A stretch of DNA of 64,000 bases from Cherax quadricarinatus. Lineage: Eukaryota > Arthropoda > Malacostraca > Decapoda > Parastacidae. Made by a program: the position numbers and the translations under genes. Positions 32,207-42,188 of the stretch are shown here, piece after piece (position 1 is the stretch's first letter; every line of letters begins with the position of its first letter). The stretch covers positions 1 through 64,000 of the forward strand of contig NW_027196908.1 in the NCBI RefSeq assembly GCF_038502225.1, read 5' to 3'. Under the pieces are notes generated by a model. That model had not been told where the DNA came from. It saw nothing but the letters and a program-made list of their open reading frames with translations, and did no database searches.

Positions 32207-33973
32207 CAGTGGACCCTTGGTTATCAGCCGTTCCTGTTATCAGCCAACTCAGTGATTGACTGGTTTTTCGGCTCCTGGTGATTGGCCGCTATTTCGGTGA
32301 TCGGCCATTTCAGACGCGTCCGTCCACCGGTTGGGGCCGTTTGCGCATCAGTTTGGCTGCGTCTCTCGGTGCATGAGGAAGCTTCTGTTCATACATCCAA
32401 ACATTCTGTTTGTTTTCCATTATTTTTTGTGGGTTTTTTGCAGTGCAACTGCAAAATAAGTAACCAAGGCTCCAAAGAAAGTTCCTAGTAAAATTCCTGT
32501 GGTAAAGAAAGTGAGAAACACCATGGAATTTAAGCGTGAAGTGTAGCAGGCAAGCAGGGAGTGTAGCAGGCATGCAGGGAGTGTAGCAGGCATGCAGGGA
32601 GTGTATCAGGCATGCAGAGAGTGTAGCAGGCATGCAGGGAGTGTAGCAGGCATGCAGGGAGTGTAGCAGGCATGCAGGGAGTGTAGCAGGCATGCAGGGA
32701 GTGTAGCAGGCATGCAAGGAGTGTAGAAGGCAAGTAGGGAGTGTAGCAGGCATGCAAGGAGTGTAGAAGGCAAGTAGGGAGTGTAGCAGGCATGCAGGGA
32801 GTGTAGAAGGCATGCAGGAGTGTAGCAGGCATGCAGGGAGTGTAGCAGGCATGCAGGGAGTGTAGCAGGAATGCAGGGAGTGTAGCAGGCATACAGGGAG
32901 TGTAGCAGGCATGCAGGGAGTGTAGAAGGCATGCAAGGAATATAGCAGGCATGCAGGAAGTGTAGCAGGCATGCAGGGAATGTAGCAGGCATGCAGGGAG
33001 TGTAGAAGGCATGCAAGGAATATAGCAGGCATGCAGGAAGTGTAGCAGGCATGCAGGGAATGTAGCAGGCATGCAGGGAGTGTAGCAGGCATGCAGGGAG
33101 TGTAGCAGGCATGCAGGGAGTGTAGCAGGCATGCAGGAAGTGTAGCAGGCATGCAGGGAGTGTAGAAGGCATGCAGGGAGTGTAGAAGGCATGCAGGGAG
33201 TGTAGCAGACATGCAGGAAGTGTAGCTGACATGCAGGGAGTGTAGCAGACATGCAGGGAGTGTAGCAGGCATGCAGGAAGTGTAGCAGGCACGCAGGGAG
33301 TGTAGAAGGCATGCAGGGAGTGTAGAAGGCATGCAGGGAGTGTAGCAGACATGCAGGAAGTGTAGCTGACATGCAGGGAGTGTAGCAGACATGCAGGGGG
33401 TGTAGCAGACATGCAGGGGGTGTAGCAGGCATGCAGAGAGTGTAGCAGGCATGCTGGAAGTGTAGCAGGCATGCAGGGAGTGTAGCAGGCATGCTGGAAG
33501 TGTAGCAGGCATGCAGGAAGTGCAGCAGGCATGCAGGAAGTGTAGCAGGCATGCAGGAAGTGTAGCAGGCATGCAGAAATTGTAGTATGCATGAGGTGTA
33601 GCAGGCATGCAGGGAGTGTAGCAGGCATGCAGGGAGTGTAACAGGCATGCAGGGAGTGTAACAGTCATGCAGGGAGTGTAGCAGGCATGCAGGAATTGTA
33701 GCAGGCATGCAGGAAGTGTAGCAGGCATGCAGGAAGTGTAGCAGGTATGCAGGAAGTGTAGCAGGCATTCCAGAAGCCAGCATTAATCTTCAATACTGAT
33801 TTAATACTGATTTAATTGTTAACAAAATTATATTTGTTGTGAATATTTTTGTCTGGAATGGATTAATTGTATATACATTAATTCTTATGGGAAATATTAT
33901 TTTGGTTTTCGGCCATTTTGGTTCTAGGCCAAGCTTCTGGAACAGATTACAGCCGATAACCGAGGGTCCACTG
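32207..33973 (+). mobile_element. Tigger MITE with a 20-bp minisatellite interior (T5)
   Basis: Left end CAGTGGACCCTTGGTTATCA, right end 'ataaccgagggtccactg' with TA at 33974-33975 (left TA decayed to TC). The leader and the first 30 or so transposase codons remain (PKKVPSKIPVVKKVRNTMEF), but the start ATG is AAG. The coding sequence then passes straight into the minisatellite (32541-33772). Some 200 bases of Tigger 3' end follow. Confidence 0.85.
32541..33772 (+). repeat. 20-bp minisatellite, about 62 copies
   Basis: Consensus GTGTAGCAGGCATGCAGGGA with single-base variants (caggaa, agaagg, agacat). A sub-array of larger repeats is visible: the block at 33160-33270 recurs at 33280-33390. The minus strand is open in three frames because the unit contains no stop there; no other coding support. 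Confidence 0.95.
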
Positions 33974-34072
33974 TACTGTGTAACGTGTTTCTTATATAAT
34001 TTTGAAGAAAATATCATAGAATGAATTAACGAAAATGTCTATATTAACCTAAAATAAGACAGTTAATGTTTC

Positions 34073-34325
34073 CAAGAGTGAGTCACGAACATATGAGTGG
34101 CCCAGGTGAACGTGTTTGGTACCAGCGATTTCCAAGCAGATGTACGAAATCCGGAGGGAAAATTCACCGAAAATAGTGCTTGATTTCCGAATTGGCTGAT
34201 TTCATTGCCCAGAATATCTTGATGCAAATTTTGGCAAATTCAGACACCAAAGCCAGTATGGCATTAGGGGAAGTGAACACAGTTTTGTTGTATTGTATGT
34301 ACAGTGGTTAGTGAGACTTCAAATA
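34073..34325. other. No feature seen
   Basis: Unrecognised non-coding sequence between the direct repeat and Tigger T6. Confidence 0.35.
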
Positions 34326-35232
34326 CAGTGGACCCCTGCCTTACGATGGCATCGCGTTACATTAAATCCGCCATACGATACATTTTAACGCAAAAATTTT
34401 GCCTCGCCTCACGATAAAAAACTCGCCTTATGTGATTCGTCCAGGACGCATCCCACGTGTAGCCTCAGCGGCAGTGTTTACAAGCCAGCCAGTACGGTCG
34501 CATCTACGCATACATTCAGTACATTTCACATTATCCCAGTGTTTTTAGTGCTTGTAACTGCAAAATAAGTCACCATGGACCCCAAGAAAGCTTTTAGTGC
34601 CATCCCTGTGGTAAAAAGGGCAAGAATTAGTATGGAATTGAAAAAAGAGATTAAGGAAATGTGTGCAAAGTGGGTTGAACTGCAAACCTTTACGGATGAC
34701 AATCACCCTGACACAGCTACTGCAAGCCGTGTTGGCAACCTGTACAATGACAATGTTAAGGCAAATTTTAGGAAAGTCTTAAAGGGATGGGAGGCACAGA
34801 CCTCTATGGACAGATTTGTTGTGCGACAGAGGTCCAGTGACTCTCAAGCTGGTCCTAGTGGCATTAAAAGAAGAAGGGAAGTAACCCCAGAAAAGGACTT
34901 GCTACCTCAAGTCCTAATGGAAGGGGATTCCCCTTCTAAACAATAACTTCCACACTCTCCCCTCCTCCCATCCCATCAATCATCACCAGATCTTCAATAA
35001 AGGTAAGTGTCATGTATTCTATTCTTAGTAGAGTATTAACTGTGCATGTCTTCTTCCGTTTGTGTGTATTAAAATTAATATTTCATGTGGTAAAAAAAAT
35101 ATTTTTTCATGCTTTGGGGTGTCAGGAACGGATTAATTCGATTTCCAATATTTCTTATGGGGAAAATTAATTCGCCTTACAATAATTTCGGCATACAATG
35201 AGCTCTCAGGAACGGATTAATATTGTCCACTG
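34326..35232 (+). mobile_element. Short Tigger derivative with internal deletion (T6)
   Basis: Starts CAGTGGACCCCTGCCTTACG after TA (34324-34325) and ends 'attgtccactg' before TA (35233-35234); the right end has lost several bases. It keeps leader, ORF ends and 3' UTR with AATAAA near 34997. Confidence 0.85.
34575..34946 (+). CDS. Tigger-derived 123-codon fusion ORF (no catalytic domain)
   Basis: An internal deletion joins the transposase start (MDPKKAFSAIPVVKRARISM, ELKKEI) in frame to its C-terminal region (KEMCAKWVELQTFTDDNHPD, ASRVGNLYNDNVKANFRKVL, GPSGIKRRREVTPEKD). Most of the helix-turn-helix and all DDE residues are missing. The frame is fully open from the original ATG to the original stop. 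Function unproven; it may simply be a young deletion derivative. Confidence 0.6.
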   Translation: MDPKKAFSAIPVVKRARISMELKKEIKEMCAKWVELQTFTDDNHPDTATASRVGNLYNDNVKANFRKVLKGWEAQTSMDRFVVRQRSSDSQAGPSGIKRRREVTPEKDLLPQVLMEGDSPSKQ

Positions 35233-35383
35233 TACCTTCTATTACACAGCAATACAGAAGTGGAATGGGCTGCCTGATCATGTCAAGGCCAGTCTTGGTA
35301 TACAGCAATTTAGAAAGTGAGCTAGAAAGAATCTAATGAATGAAGTTACAGAAAAGAAGGAAAGTGATTTCTTATATAACTAA

Positions 35384-35480
35384 TAAGATAAGATTCATTT
35401 GGATTTTTGACTTGGAAGGTTAGCCACCCAGAATAACCAAAGAAGGTCAGTGCATCATCAAGGATTGTCTGTCTTATTTT
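35384..35480 (-). mobile_element. S1 SINE fragment
   Basis: 'ataagataagattcatttgg' (tail) followed by 'ggttagccacccagaataac' and 'ggattgtctgtcttatt', the S1 3' body in reverse. Confidence 0.65.
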
Positions 35481-35496
35481 AAGGTGGCTCGTGGCC

Positions 35497-35571
35497 TGGT
35501 ATACCTGGAGTATACCTGGAGGGGGTTTCAGGGGTCAACATCCCTGTGGCACGGTCTGTGACCAGGCCTCA
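35497..35571 (-). mobile_element. CR1-type LINE 3' tail fragment
   Basis: Reverse complement of the end seen at 63815-63898: 'tatacctggagtatacctgg', 'gtttcaggggtcaac', 'cggtctgtgaccaggcc'. About 75 bases only. Confidence 0.65.
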
Positions 35572-35745
35572 TCATTACACTGACTAGACACTGCTCTCAC
35601 TTCACATGCTGAGGGTCTGTGGTTTGACTCCCAGCAAAGGTGGAAACACTGGGTGTATTTCTTTACACCTATTGTTCCTGTTCATCCCATCAGTAAAATA
35701 GGTACCTGGGTGTTAGTTGACTGGTGTGGGTCGCATCCTGGGAAA
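35572..35745 (+). mobile_element. S1 SINE, 5' part with tRNA-like head
   Basis: tRNA-like B-box 'ggtttgactcccagc' followed by body blocks 'tcagtaaaataggtacctgg', 'ctggtgtgggtcgcatcctg'. Truncated at the 3' side. Confidence 0.6.
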
Positions 35746-35755
35746 AAATTTACCT

Positions 35756-35882
35756 AATTTGCATGAAATGCTCTGCCTAACAAGGAGCTTTCAACATAGT
35801 AGTAAGTCACTGATGTCAGCTAGGCCTGTATACTTTGTACATGCAACTGTAGAAAATAAAGATATTATTATTTTATTATTAT
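35756..35882 (+). repeat. Dispersed repeat R3 with (ATT)n tail
   Basis: 'tgtatactttgtacatgcaa' and 'gtagaaaataaagatattat' recur inverted at 56682-56795, there next to an (ATA)n tract. Probably a SINE or LINE 3' end. Confidence 0.5.
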
Positions 35883-36005
35883 CGGGATCCTTTAATCTTC
35901 TCCCCCCAGTATGCGACCCACATGCAGTTGTCTACTTACTGCTGGGTGAACAGGGACAGTCGGTGTAAGGAAACATGGCCAACATTTTCACCTATGCAGG
36001 GGATT
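35883..36005 (-). mobile_element. S1 SINE fragment
   Basis: 'gggatcctttaatcttctcc', 'gcgacccacatgcagttgtc', 'gctgggtgaacaggga', then 'tttcacctatgcaggggatt': reversed S1 body. Confidence 0.55.
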
Positions 36006-36159
36006 AAGCCACTGACACTCAGTTTGTGATTTCTTTTTAATGCTCATCTAATTCATTTTCATGTGTATACGTATCTGATTTACTCACTTTATATTATTCC
36101 CACTGTAATTCATAATCATGCATTTGATTTACTCTATTTTATTTTCACTGTTGTGAGTG

Positions 36160-36390
36160 CTCACAGCTTCACTGGCAGTGTCCTCAGCCCATACACTGAG
36201 GGACATATGATCAACCTCCAGCACAGGTGAAACATTTGGCACGTTTCCTTCCAGTAGGTATGCACCTGGATGTTAGTCGACCGTTATGGGTCGCATCCTG
36301 GGGGACAAGATTGACGACCTCAATGGAAATAAGACAGTCCCCAATAATGCACTAACTTTATTGAGTCATCCTGGGTGGCTAATACTCTTA
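36160..36390 (+). mobile_element. S1 SINE copy
   Basis: tRNA-like head region 'gctcacagcttcactggcag', body 'atgttagtcgaccgttatgg', 'gtcgcatcctgggggacaag', 'caatggaaataagacagtcc', 'catcctgggtggctaat'. Diverged, non-coding. Confidence 0.65.
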
Positions 36391-36801
36391 TACTTTATCT
36401 AATAAGTTGCTAAAAGTAAAAGTAAATAAAAGTAAGGTATATACTGTACATATTACAAAAATTCCAGTGGTAATAAGTCACCTTGACTTTGTTTGGATTA
36501 TCCTAGGTAATTTACAAATATCTTACTGTGTAAGACAAGTGTAATTATTTAAAAACTGTTTAAGATCGTACAGCACCTAAATAAACTTGTTTACTGACAC
36601 AATAAAGATAAAACCTGCTAATTAAAAAAGATAAACCTATTCATTTTTATAGTAATCTCAATATAGTATGCCATGGATTATTATTATTATTATTACATTA
36701 TAGAGAAGCCAAAAATTATTACTATTATTATTATTTAATTTTATTAATATTATTATTTTTTATTATTATCTAATTTTATTAATATTGACGGTATTACTTA
36801 A

Positions 36802-36886
<85 letters not shown>

Positions 36887-37011
36887 ACAGTATTATTAGT
36901 CCCTTAGCTCATTATTTTACATTTGTTAAATAATTCAGGTGCTATTTTTTAGCTTAAGACTATTTACTTTGTTTTATACTTAATTCTAACTATAGATTCA
37001 CTACAAATCTT
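36391..37011. repeat. R2-like remnant and (ATT)n tracts
   Basis: 36490-36600 carries an R2-like pattern ('ggattatcctaggtaattta', 'ctaaataaacttgtttact'). 36676-36886 is mostly (ATT)n/(TTA)n. 36887-37011 may be leader sequence of the following LINE. Confidence 0.6.
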
Positions 37012-39966
37012 ATGATTACAAGCATTGATCCTGATACCAACCTCTTATTTAATGACTTAAATGAATCAAACAGTTACTGTAATTACTACACTGCAGAACA
37101 ATCAAAGGCACTTCTCAGTGCCAACAACAACATAACTATCTTTAACTACAATATCAGATCTTTAAGCAAGCATTACGATGACCTCATAGCATTACTAAAT
37201 TCCTTACATGCCAATATGTCCATCATTACACTAACTGAAACCTGGCTAAAGCCTGATAGTACAGATGTCTATGCCATTCCTGGTTACACAGCCATACACA
37301 ACTGTAGGCCAGACCAACAAGGGGGTGGCACAGCCATATACTACTCAGACCAACTAGAATGTATCACTAATACTTGCACAAGGGATGAACATGGGGAATA
37401 TATAATAGCTAAATTCAAATCCAAATACCTACAAAAACCTCTCACATTGATAAACATCTACAGAGTTCCACAGTCAAACATTAGCCAATTTAGTCAAAAT
37501 CTAGGAAGTATGATAACTGATGCACGCATGAACAAAGATCACTTACTACTCTCAGGTGACTTCAATATAAATCTCCTGCAAGACCAGGACCCACACGTTA
37601 CTGAATTCACAAACACAATGAGTAACTGTATGTTACTACCAACAGTAACAAAACCTACAAGAGTTACAGAGACTAGTGTTTCCCTACTTGACCACATCTG
37701 GACCAACACCATATCCCCTTTAAAATCAGGCATAATTACAGATAATACCACAGACCACTACCCTACTTTCCTCATAACAACTCTTGGTAAACTACCCCAA
37801 GACACTACTAAAGTCACCTTCAGACTTCACAATGAGGCAGCCATTAATAACTTCGCAACAGCATTAGCAAACATTGATTGGCACACTGAGCTAGAAATCT
37901 ATACAGATATTGACGAATGTATTAATAATTTTCTAAAAAAGACCCAATACCTCTATAACAAGCACTGCCCTAAAAAAACTAAACAGATGACAGCAAAGAG
38001 ACTGAACAGTCCCTGGCTAACACCCAGCATTCTCAAATCCATAAATACAAAACACCAATATGAAAAACAGTACAGAATGGGTCACATAACCAGAGACCAA
38101 ACAAAACGTTACTCGTCAATCCTAACCAGCCTGATAAGAAGGGCAAAAAAATTGTATTATGAGAACAGATTATCCAACTTACGAGGTGATATAAAAAAGA
38201 CCTGGAAAACACTATCTGAAATTCTGGGAACAAAAAAGATATCACGAAATAGCGAAATAAAATTAGCAAAATCAGATGAACCCCAACTCCCACCAACAGA
38301 AACAGCAAACAGACTCAATGATTTCTTCTCCACTATAGGACAAAACCTTGCCCATAAAATCCCAAGCTCAGATACCCCACCAAATAACTACCTCACCGGC
38401 AACTACCCGAACACACTGTTCCTAGCTCCGACTAACCCATACGAAGTCTCCCTTATTATCAATGCACTAAAAAACAAGGCAGGAGATTTAAGTACCTTAC
38501 CACCCTTTATATATAAAAAAGTGTCACAAGTGCTATCTCCAATCATTGCAACACTCTTTAACAAATCCATTGAATCCTCCACCTTCCCTACAGTACTCAA
38601 AATAGCAAGGGTCACCCCGATCCACAAAGGAGGAGACCAAACAGAGTTGAATAACTATAGGCCAATATCCAACTTACACCCTCTCTCAAAAATCTTTGAA
38701 AAACTAATTCATAAACGAATCTACTCCTACCTTATCTCCCAAAACATACTCAACCCCTGCCAATTTGGATTCAGGCCTAATAAAAATACTAATGATGCTA
38801 TTATACACATGCTAGAACATATATACACTGCAATAGAGAAAAAAGAAGTCCCACTGGGGATCTTCATTGACTTACGTAAAGCTTTTGATACAGTTGACCA
38901 TGACTTGCTCCACGTAAAATTGTCACACTATGGTATAAGAGGGCACTCCCTCAATTACCTCAAGTCATACCTCAGCAACAGAAGCCAATATGTGTACGCA
39001 AATGGGGCAAACTCTTCTGCGCAACCAATTACAGTTGGTGTCCCACAGGGAAGTGTCCTTGGCCCTCTTCTCTTTCTCCTATACATAAATGACCTTCCAA
39101 ATGCTTCGCAATTACTCAAACCCACACTATTTGCAGATGACACTACATACGTCTTCTCTCACCCGAGCCCAGTCACACTAGCCAATACTGTAAATACCGA
39201 ATTACAGAAAATATCTACCTGGATGAGGACTAACAAACTTACACTAAACATTGACAAAACCTACTTCATTCAGTTTGGTAACAGAGCTACAGATGTCCCT
39301 CTTAACATAATGATAAACGGATCACCTATCACAAAGCTAACAGAGGGAAAATTCTTAGGAATCCACCTTGATAATAGACTCAAATTTCATACACATATAC
39401 AACAAATTTCTAAGAAAATTTCCAAGACTGTAGGCATACTATCGAAGATACGGTACTATGTTCCACAGTCAGCCCTCCTGGCCCTATATCACTCTCTTAT
39501 TTACCCCTATCTCACCTATGGAATTTGTGCATGGGGCTCAACAACAGTTAACCATCTCAGACCACTAATTACCCAACAAAAGGCTGCAGTTAGAATGATA
39601 ACAAATTCTCACTACAGGCAGCACACTCCACCAATATTCAATACACTAAACCTACTCACCATACAAAACATCCATACTTATTACTGCACCTATTACATAC
39701 ATAGAACACTTAACTCTGATATTAACCCTCCCCTCAAACATCTCCTTGCCAACCTCAACAGAACACATGACCATAACACAAGACACAGATCACTCTTTGA
39801 TGTTCCTCGTGTTCATCTCACAATATGCAAAAACTCAATGCACATAAAAGGCCCTAAAATCTGGAATTCATTACCTGTAAATATAAAAGAAACACTACCT
39901 GTTTATAAGTTCAAGTCTCTACTCAAAGATCACTTACTCACCCAAAACCAAATAAATACTGAATAA
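37012..39966 (+). CDS. Jockey/CR1-group LINE ORF2: endonuclease-reverse transcriptase, intact
   Basis: 984 codons from ATG without interruption. The apurinic-type endonuclease lies in the first 250 residues (FNYNIRSLSKH, LTETWLKPD, LLSGDFNINLL, SLLDHIWTN, TDHYPTFL). The reverse transcriptase runs from about residue 530 (ARVTPIHKGGDQ, NNYRPISNL, CQFGFRPNKNTND, GIFIDLRKAFDTVDH, GVPQGSVLGPLLFLLYINDL, FADDTTYVF near 705). The C-terminus ends GPKIWNSLP. It would nick target DNA and reverse-transcribe its own RNA. No ORF1 (gag-like) is visible upstream. The 3' UTR runs to about 40306. Exact clade within the Jockey/CR1/L2 assemblage is not resolvable here. Apparently intact, hence recent. Confidence 0.9.
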   Translation: MITSIDPDTNLLFNDLNESNSYCNYYTAEQSKALLSANNNITIFNYNIRSLSKHYDDLIALLNSLHANMSIITLTETWLKPDSTDVYAIPGYTAIHNCRPDQQGGGTAIYYSDQLECITNTCTRDEHGEYIIAKFKSKYLQKPLTLINIYRVPQSNISQFSQNLGSMITDARMNKDHLLLSGDFNINLLQDQDPHVTEFTNTMSNCMLLPTVTKPTRVTETSVSLLDHIWTNTISPLKSGIITDNTTDHYPTFLITTLGKLPQDTTKVTFRLHNEAAINNFATALANIDWHTELEIYTDIDECINNFLKKTQYLYNKHCPKKTKQMTAKRLNSPWLTPSILKSINTKHQYEKQYRMGHITRDQTKRYSSILTSLIRRAKKLYYENRLSNLRGDIKKTWKTLSEILGTKKISRNSEIKLAKSDEPQLPPTETANRLNDFFSTIGQNLAHKIPSSDTPPNNYLTGNYPNTLFLAPTNPYEVSLIINALKNKAGDLSTLPPFIYKKVSQVLSPIIATLFNKSIESSTFPTVLKIARVTPIHKGGDQTELNNYRPISNLHPLSKIFEKLIHKRIYSYLISQNILNPCQFGFRPNKNTNDAIIHMLEHIYTAIEKKEVPLGIFIDLRKAFDTVDHDLLHVKLSHYGIRGHSLNYLKSYLSNRSQYVYANGANSSAQPITVGVPQGSVLGPLLFLLYINDLPNASQLLKPTLFADDTTYVFSHPSPVTLANTVNTELQKISTWMRTNKLTLNIDKTYFIQFGNRATDVPLNIMINGSPITKLTEGKFLGIHLDNRLKFHTHIQQISKKISKTVGILSKIRYYVPQSALLALYHSLIYPYLTYGICAWGSTTVNHLRPLITQQKAAVRMITNSHYRQHTPPIFNTLNLLTIQNIHTYYCTYYIHRTLNSDINPPLKHLLANLNRTHDHNTRHRSLFDVPRVHLTICKNSMHIKGPKIWNSLPVNIKETLPVYKFKSLLKDHLLTQNQINTE

Positions 39967-40308
39967 CTGAACCTTATAAATTGTATATCTTAAATGTTTC
40001 TCACAATTATATCACATAAATGTTAAACCTAAAACCCAATCTAACTTTATTATTTTTTAAATACACTACCTAACAGAATCCTTCATATGACCTGTCTTTG
40101 TAATACTCACTTGTGCTTTATAGTAATCTGTTTACATTAATGTTTTATCACTGACTTCATCATTGCTTAGTTAATCTTAAGTTAATTTTAAGCCAGCCCG
40201 TAATGCTATGCATAGTATAAGTGGCTTTGGCATACTGCTCTTATCTGTATTTTTTTGTACCTCTGTATGTGTGCACAAATTTATAATAAATAAATAAATA
40301 AATAAATT
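39967..40308 (+). mobile_element. LINE 3' UTR with (AATA)n tail
   Basis: Non-coding sequence after the 984-codon ORF, ending with 'cacaaatttataataaataa' and repeated AATA to 40306. This is the presumed 3' terminus of the element that starts before 37012. Confidence 0.7.
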
Positions 40309-40545
40309 AAGATGGATCTGGAGTGACTCCAGTTATCAGGATCAAGAGCCCTGAAGGAACAAGTAAAAACTCATTGAAGAATATGACAGATGTGTTACAT
40401 ATGAACACTAAAGTAAGAAAATTTATTCAGGCACAGGTACACATAGGTACAATTATCATACATGGTGTAAATTACCCAGGATAGACCCACTCAAAAAAAA
40501 AGTCAAGACCTAAAAACAACACGTGTCTTATACTTCAATTTATAT
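40309..40545. other. Non-coding, R2-like remnant
   Basis: 40414-40505 has 'aatttattcaggcacaggta' and 'caattatcatacatggtgta', a decayed inverse R2. Otherwise nothing seen. Confidence 0.4.
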
Positions 40546-40548
40546 TAT

Positions 40549-40683
40549 TATTATAATCAAGGGGGAAGCGCTAAACCCGGAGGATTATACAGCGCCTGGG
40601 GGGGGGGATGTGGAAGGCATTCAGGCTTAATTCGGGGAACTGGAGCACAGATCCAATTCCCTAAATCAAGAGCCCCTCACCAA
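40549..40683 (-). repeat. Dispersed repeat R1
   Basis: Inverse of the element at 41450-41583: 'gggggaagcgctaaacccgg', 'aggattatacagcgcctggg', 'tcaggcttaattcggggaac'. The TAA-rich end lies on the left. Probably a retroelement 3' part. Confidence 0.75.
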
Positions 40684-41449
40684 CTTCAATTTATAAATAT
40701 TGCATACCACCAATAATGCGGGATATTCATGAACGTAAAACTAGTAACAACACTAAGTCCTCCACACATACTTTAATTTAAGTATCCAGACGCTCGAGTT
40801 GCTCTCCTGCACTCTATTGTACCACAGGAGAGAATATTGTTACCTATATAATATAATCTTTTGTTGGTGGTAGTGGTGGTGTTGGTGGTGGTTTTGAAGG
40901 TCACTAAAGTTTCAGGTTCATGGAGCCTAAATTCCAAATTTTTGGGAAAGGAATAATACTCAAAGTTGACTGGGATTTGGTAAGCAAAGAGGAGTTCTCT
41001 TCGATAATACGAGTAGGAGCTAAAATTTTCCAGTCAAATAATGTGAACCTCCAAGTTGAAACACCGGCACAAGCAGAGTGCTACACTGAGTCAACAACAG
41101 GCTTTTCCAAGGCTTTAGAATTCCACAATTCATAATAAAATTGCTTGCCGCCCCAGACCAACTGGCCAGCTGGCTGTGTATGATGATGACAAGCGTTACT
41201 GGAAGAGAATAGAGAAATTTGTCAGTAGTCACTGATGTCCATGAACAAGCTAAGCGACACGTCTACACTATAAGACTAGAGCTGAAATCTTTTTCGTTTT
41301 TTATGAGGTTTATAGAGCCACTGACAGCTTTTGCCGTATCGAGTCCTACTTCTTGTGTCCAAGTTTGTTAGTTGTGTAGACTTGGCGGAAAGTTTACTGT
41401 GCACTCCATGCTCATCCTGTCAGCTCTAGTGCAATTACCCCTCAAGGAG
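40684..41449. other. No feature seen
   Basis: Includes a short G/T-rich run (ggtggtagtggtggtgttgg, 40866-40890) and ORFs of 70 codons without recognisable domains or splice context. Confidence 0.4.
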
Positions 41450-41583
41450 GGTTCCTCGATGTTGGTGAGGGGCTCTTGATTTAGGGAATTGGATCTGTGC
41501 TCCAGTTCCCCGAATTAAGCCTGAATGCGCTGTATAATCCTCCGGGTTTAGCGCTTCCCCCTCGATTATAATAATAATAATAA
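41450..41583 (+). repeat. Dispersed repeat R1
   Basis: 'ggttcctcgatgttggtgag', 'gctccagttccccgaattaa', 'tgtataatcctccgggttta', then (ATA)n. Recurs at 40549 (inverse), 47052, 50566 and as a remnant near 52951. Confidence 0.75.
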
Positions 41584-41844
41584 TCTAGTGCAATTAAAAA
41601 AAGGATTACAGAGGTCAATTAGTCATTATCAGACCCAACTGGGCGCAGCTGCATCACAAAAATAAATAGTAATTTCATATTTTACAGTTTCTCCATATAA
41701 CTAATAATGAACACAATGTAATATGGAGATGCAATCTCGAGAGTATTTAAGTATTTTATTGCGACTGAAATATTTGTCATTATTGAGTTAGTCTCTTCAA
41801 CAACAATTCACTGATCAAATAGATACAAAATGTGAATAGTGCAG
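41584..41844. other. No feature seen
   Basis: AT-rich filler; the segment near 41600 resembles sequence near 50545 next to another R1 copy. Confidence 0.3.
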
Positions 41845-42115
41845 TGTTTGTGTATATTTCGCCTGCTCTTGCGAATTCCTTGCATTGTTAATATCTCTAG
41901 TAAGGCTGATGCATGCAGGGGATGAGATGAAAAGCTGTAAGCCTTCTCCCTGAAAGCTGGCTGCCTTGGATCAAAGTCGAGCGCAAGCTGGACTCCAAGG
42001 TATTGTCCAGTGTGGGTAGATTGGTAAAGCACTGCGTACCTTGTTCCAAGGTTCGTAGGTTCGAGTCTCCTTCAGCCCGAGATCAGTGTTTGTGTATATT
42101 TCGCCTGTTCTTGTG

Positions 42116-42122
<7 letters not shown>
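41845..42122 (+). mobile_element. tRNA-derived SINE-like element (S3)
   Basis: tRNA-like A-box region 'gtgggtagattggtaaagca' and B-box 'ggttcgagtctcc' at 42014-42070. The segment 'gtttgtgtatatttcgcctg' occurs at both 41848 and 42089, so the element is flanked by or built from a repeated end. A (TA)n tract follows. Confidence 0.55.

Positions 42123-42186
<64 letters not shown>
42119..42186. repeat. (TA)n microsatellite
   Basis: About 33 TA units between the S3 element and the 3' end of the RTE LINE copy L-e. Confidence 0.95.

Positions 42187-42188
<2 letters not shown>

Noticed and set aside
32310..33728. 472-, 417- and 340-codon minus-strand ORFs
   Set aside because: Translation of the 20-bp minisatellite inside Tigger T5 in three frames.
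40920..41135. 71-codon ORF
   Set aside because: No motif, no splice context, ordinary length for chance ORFs in this base composition.
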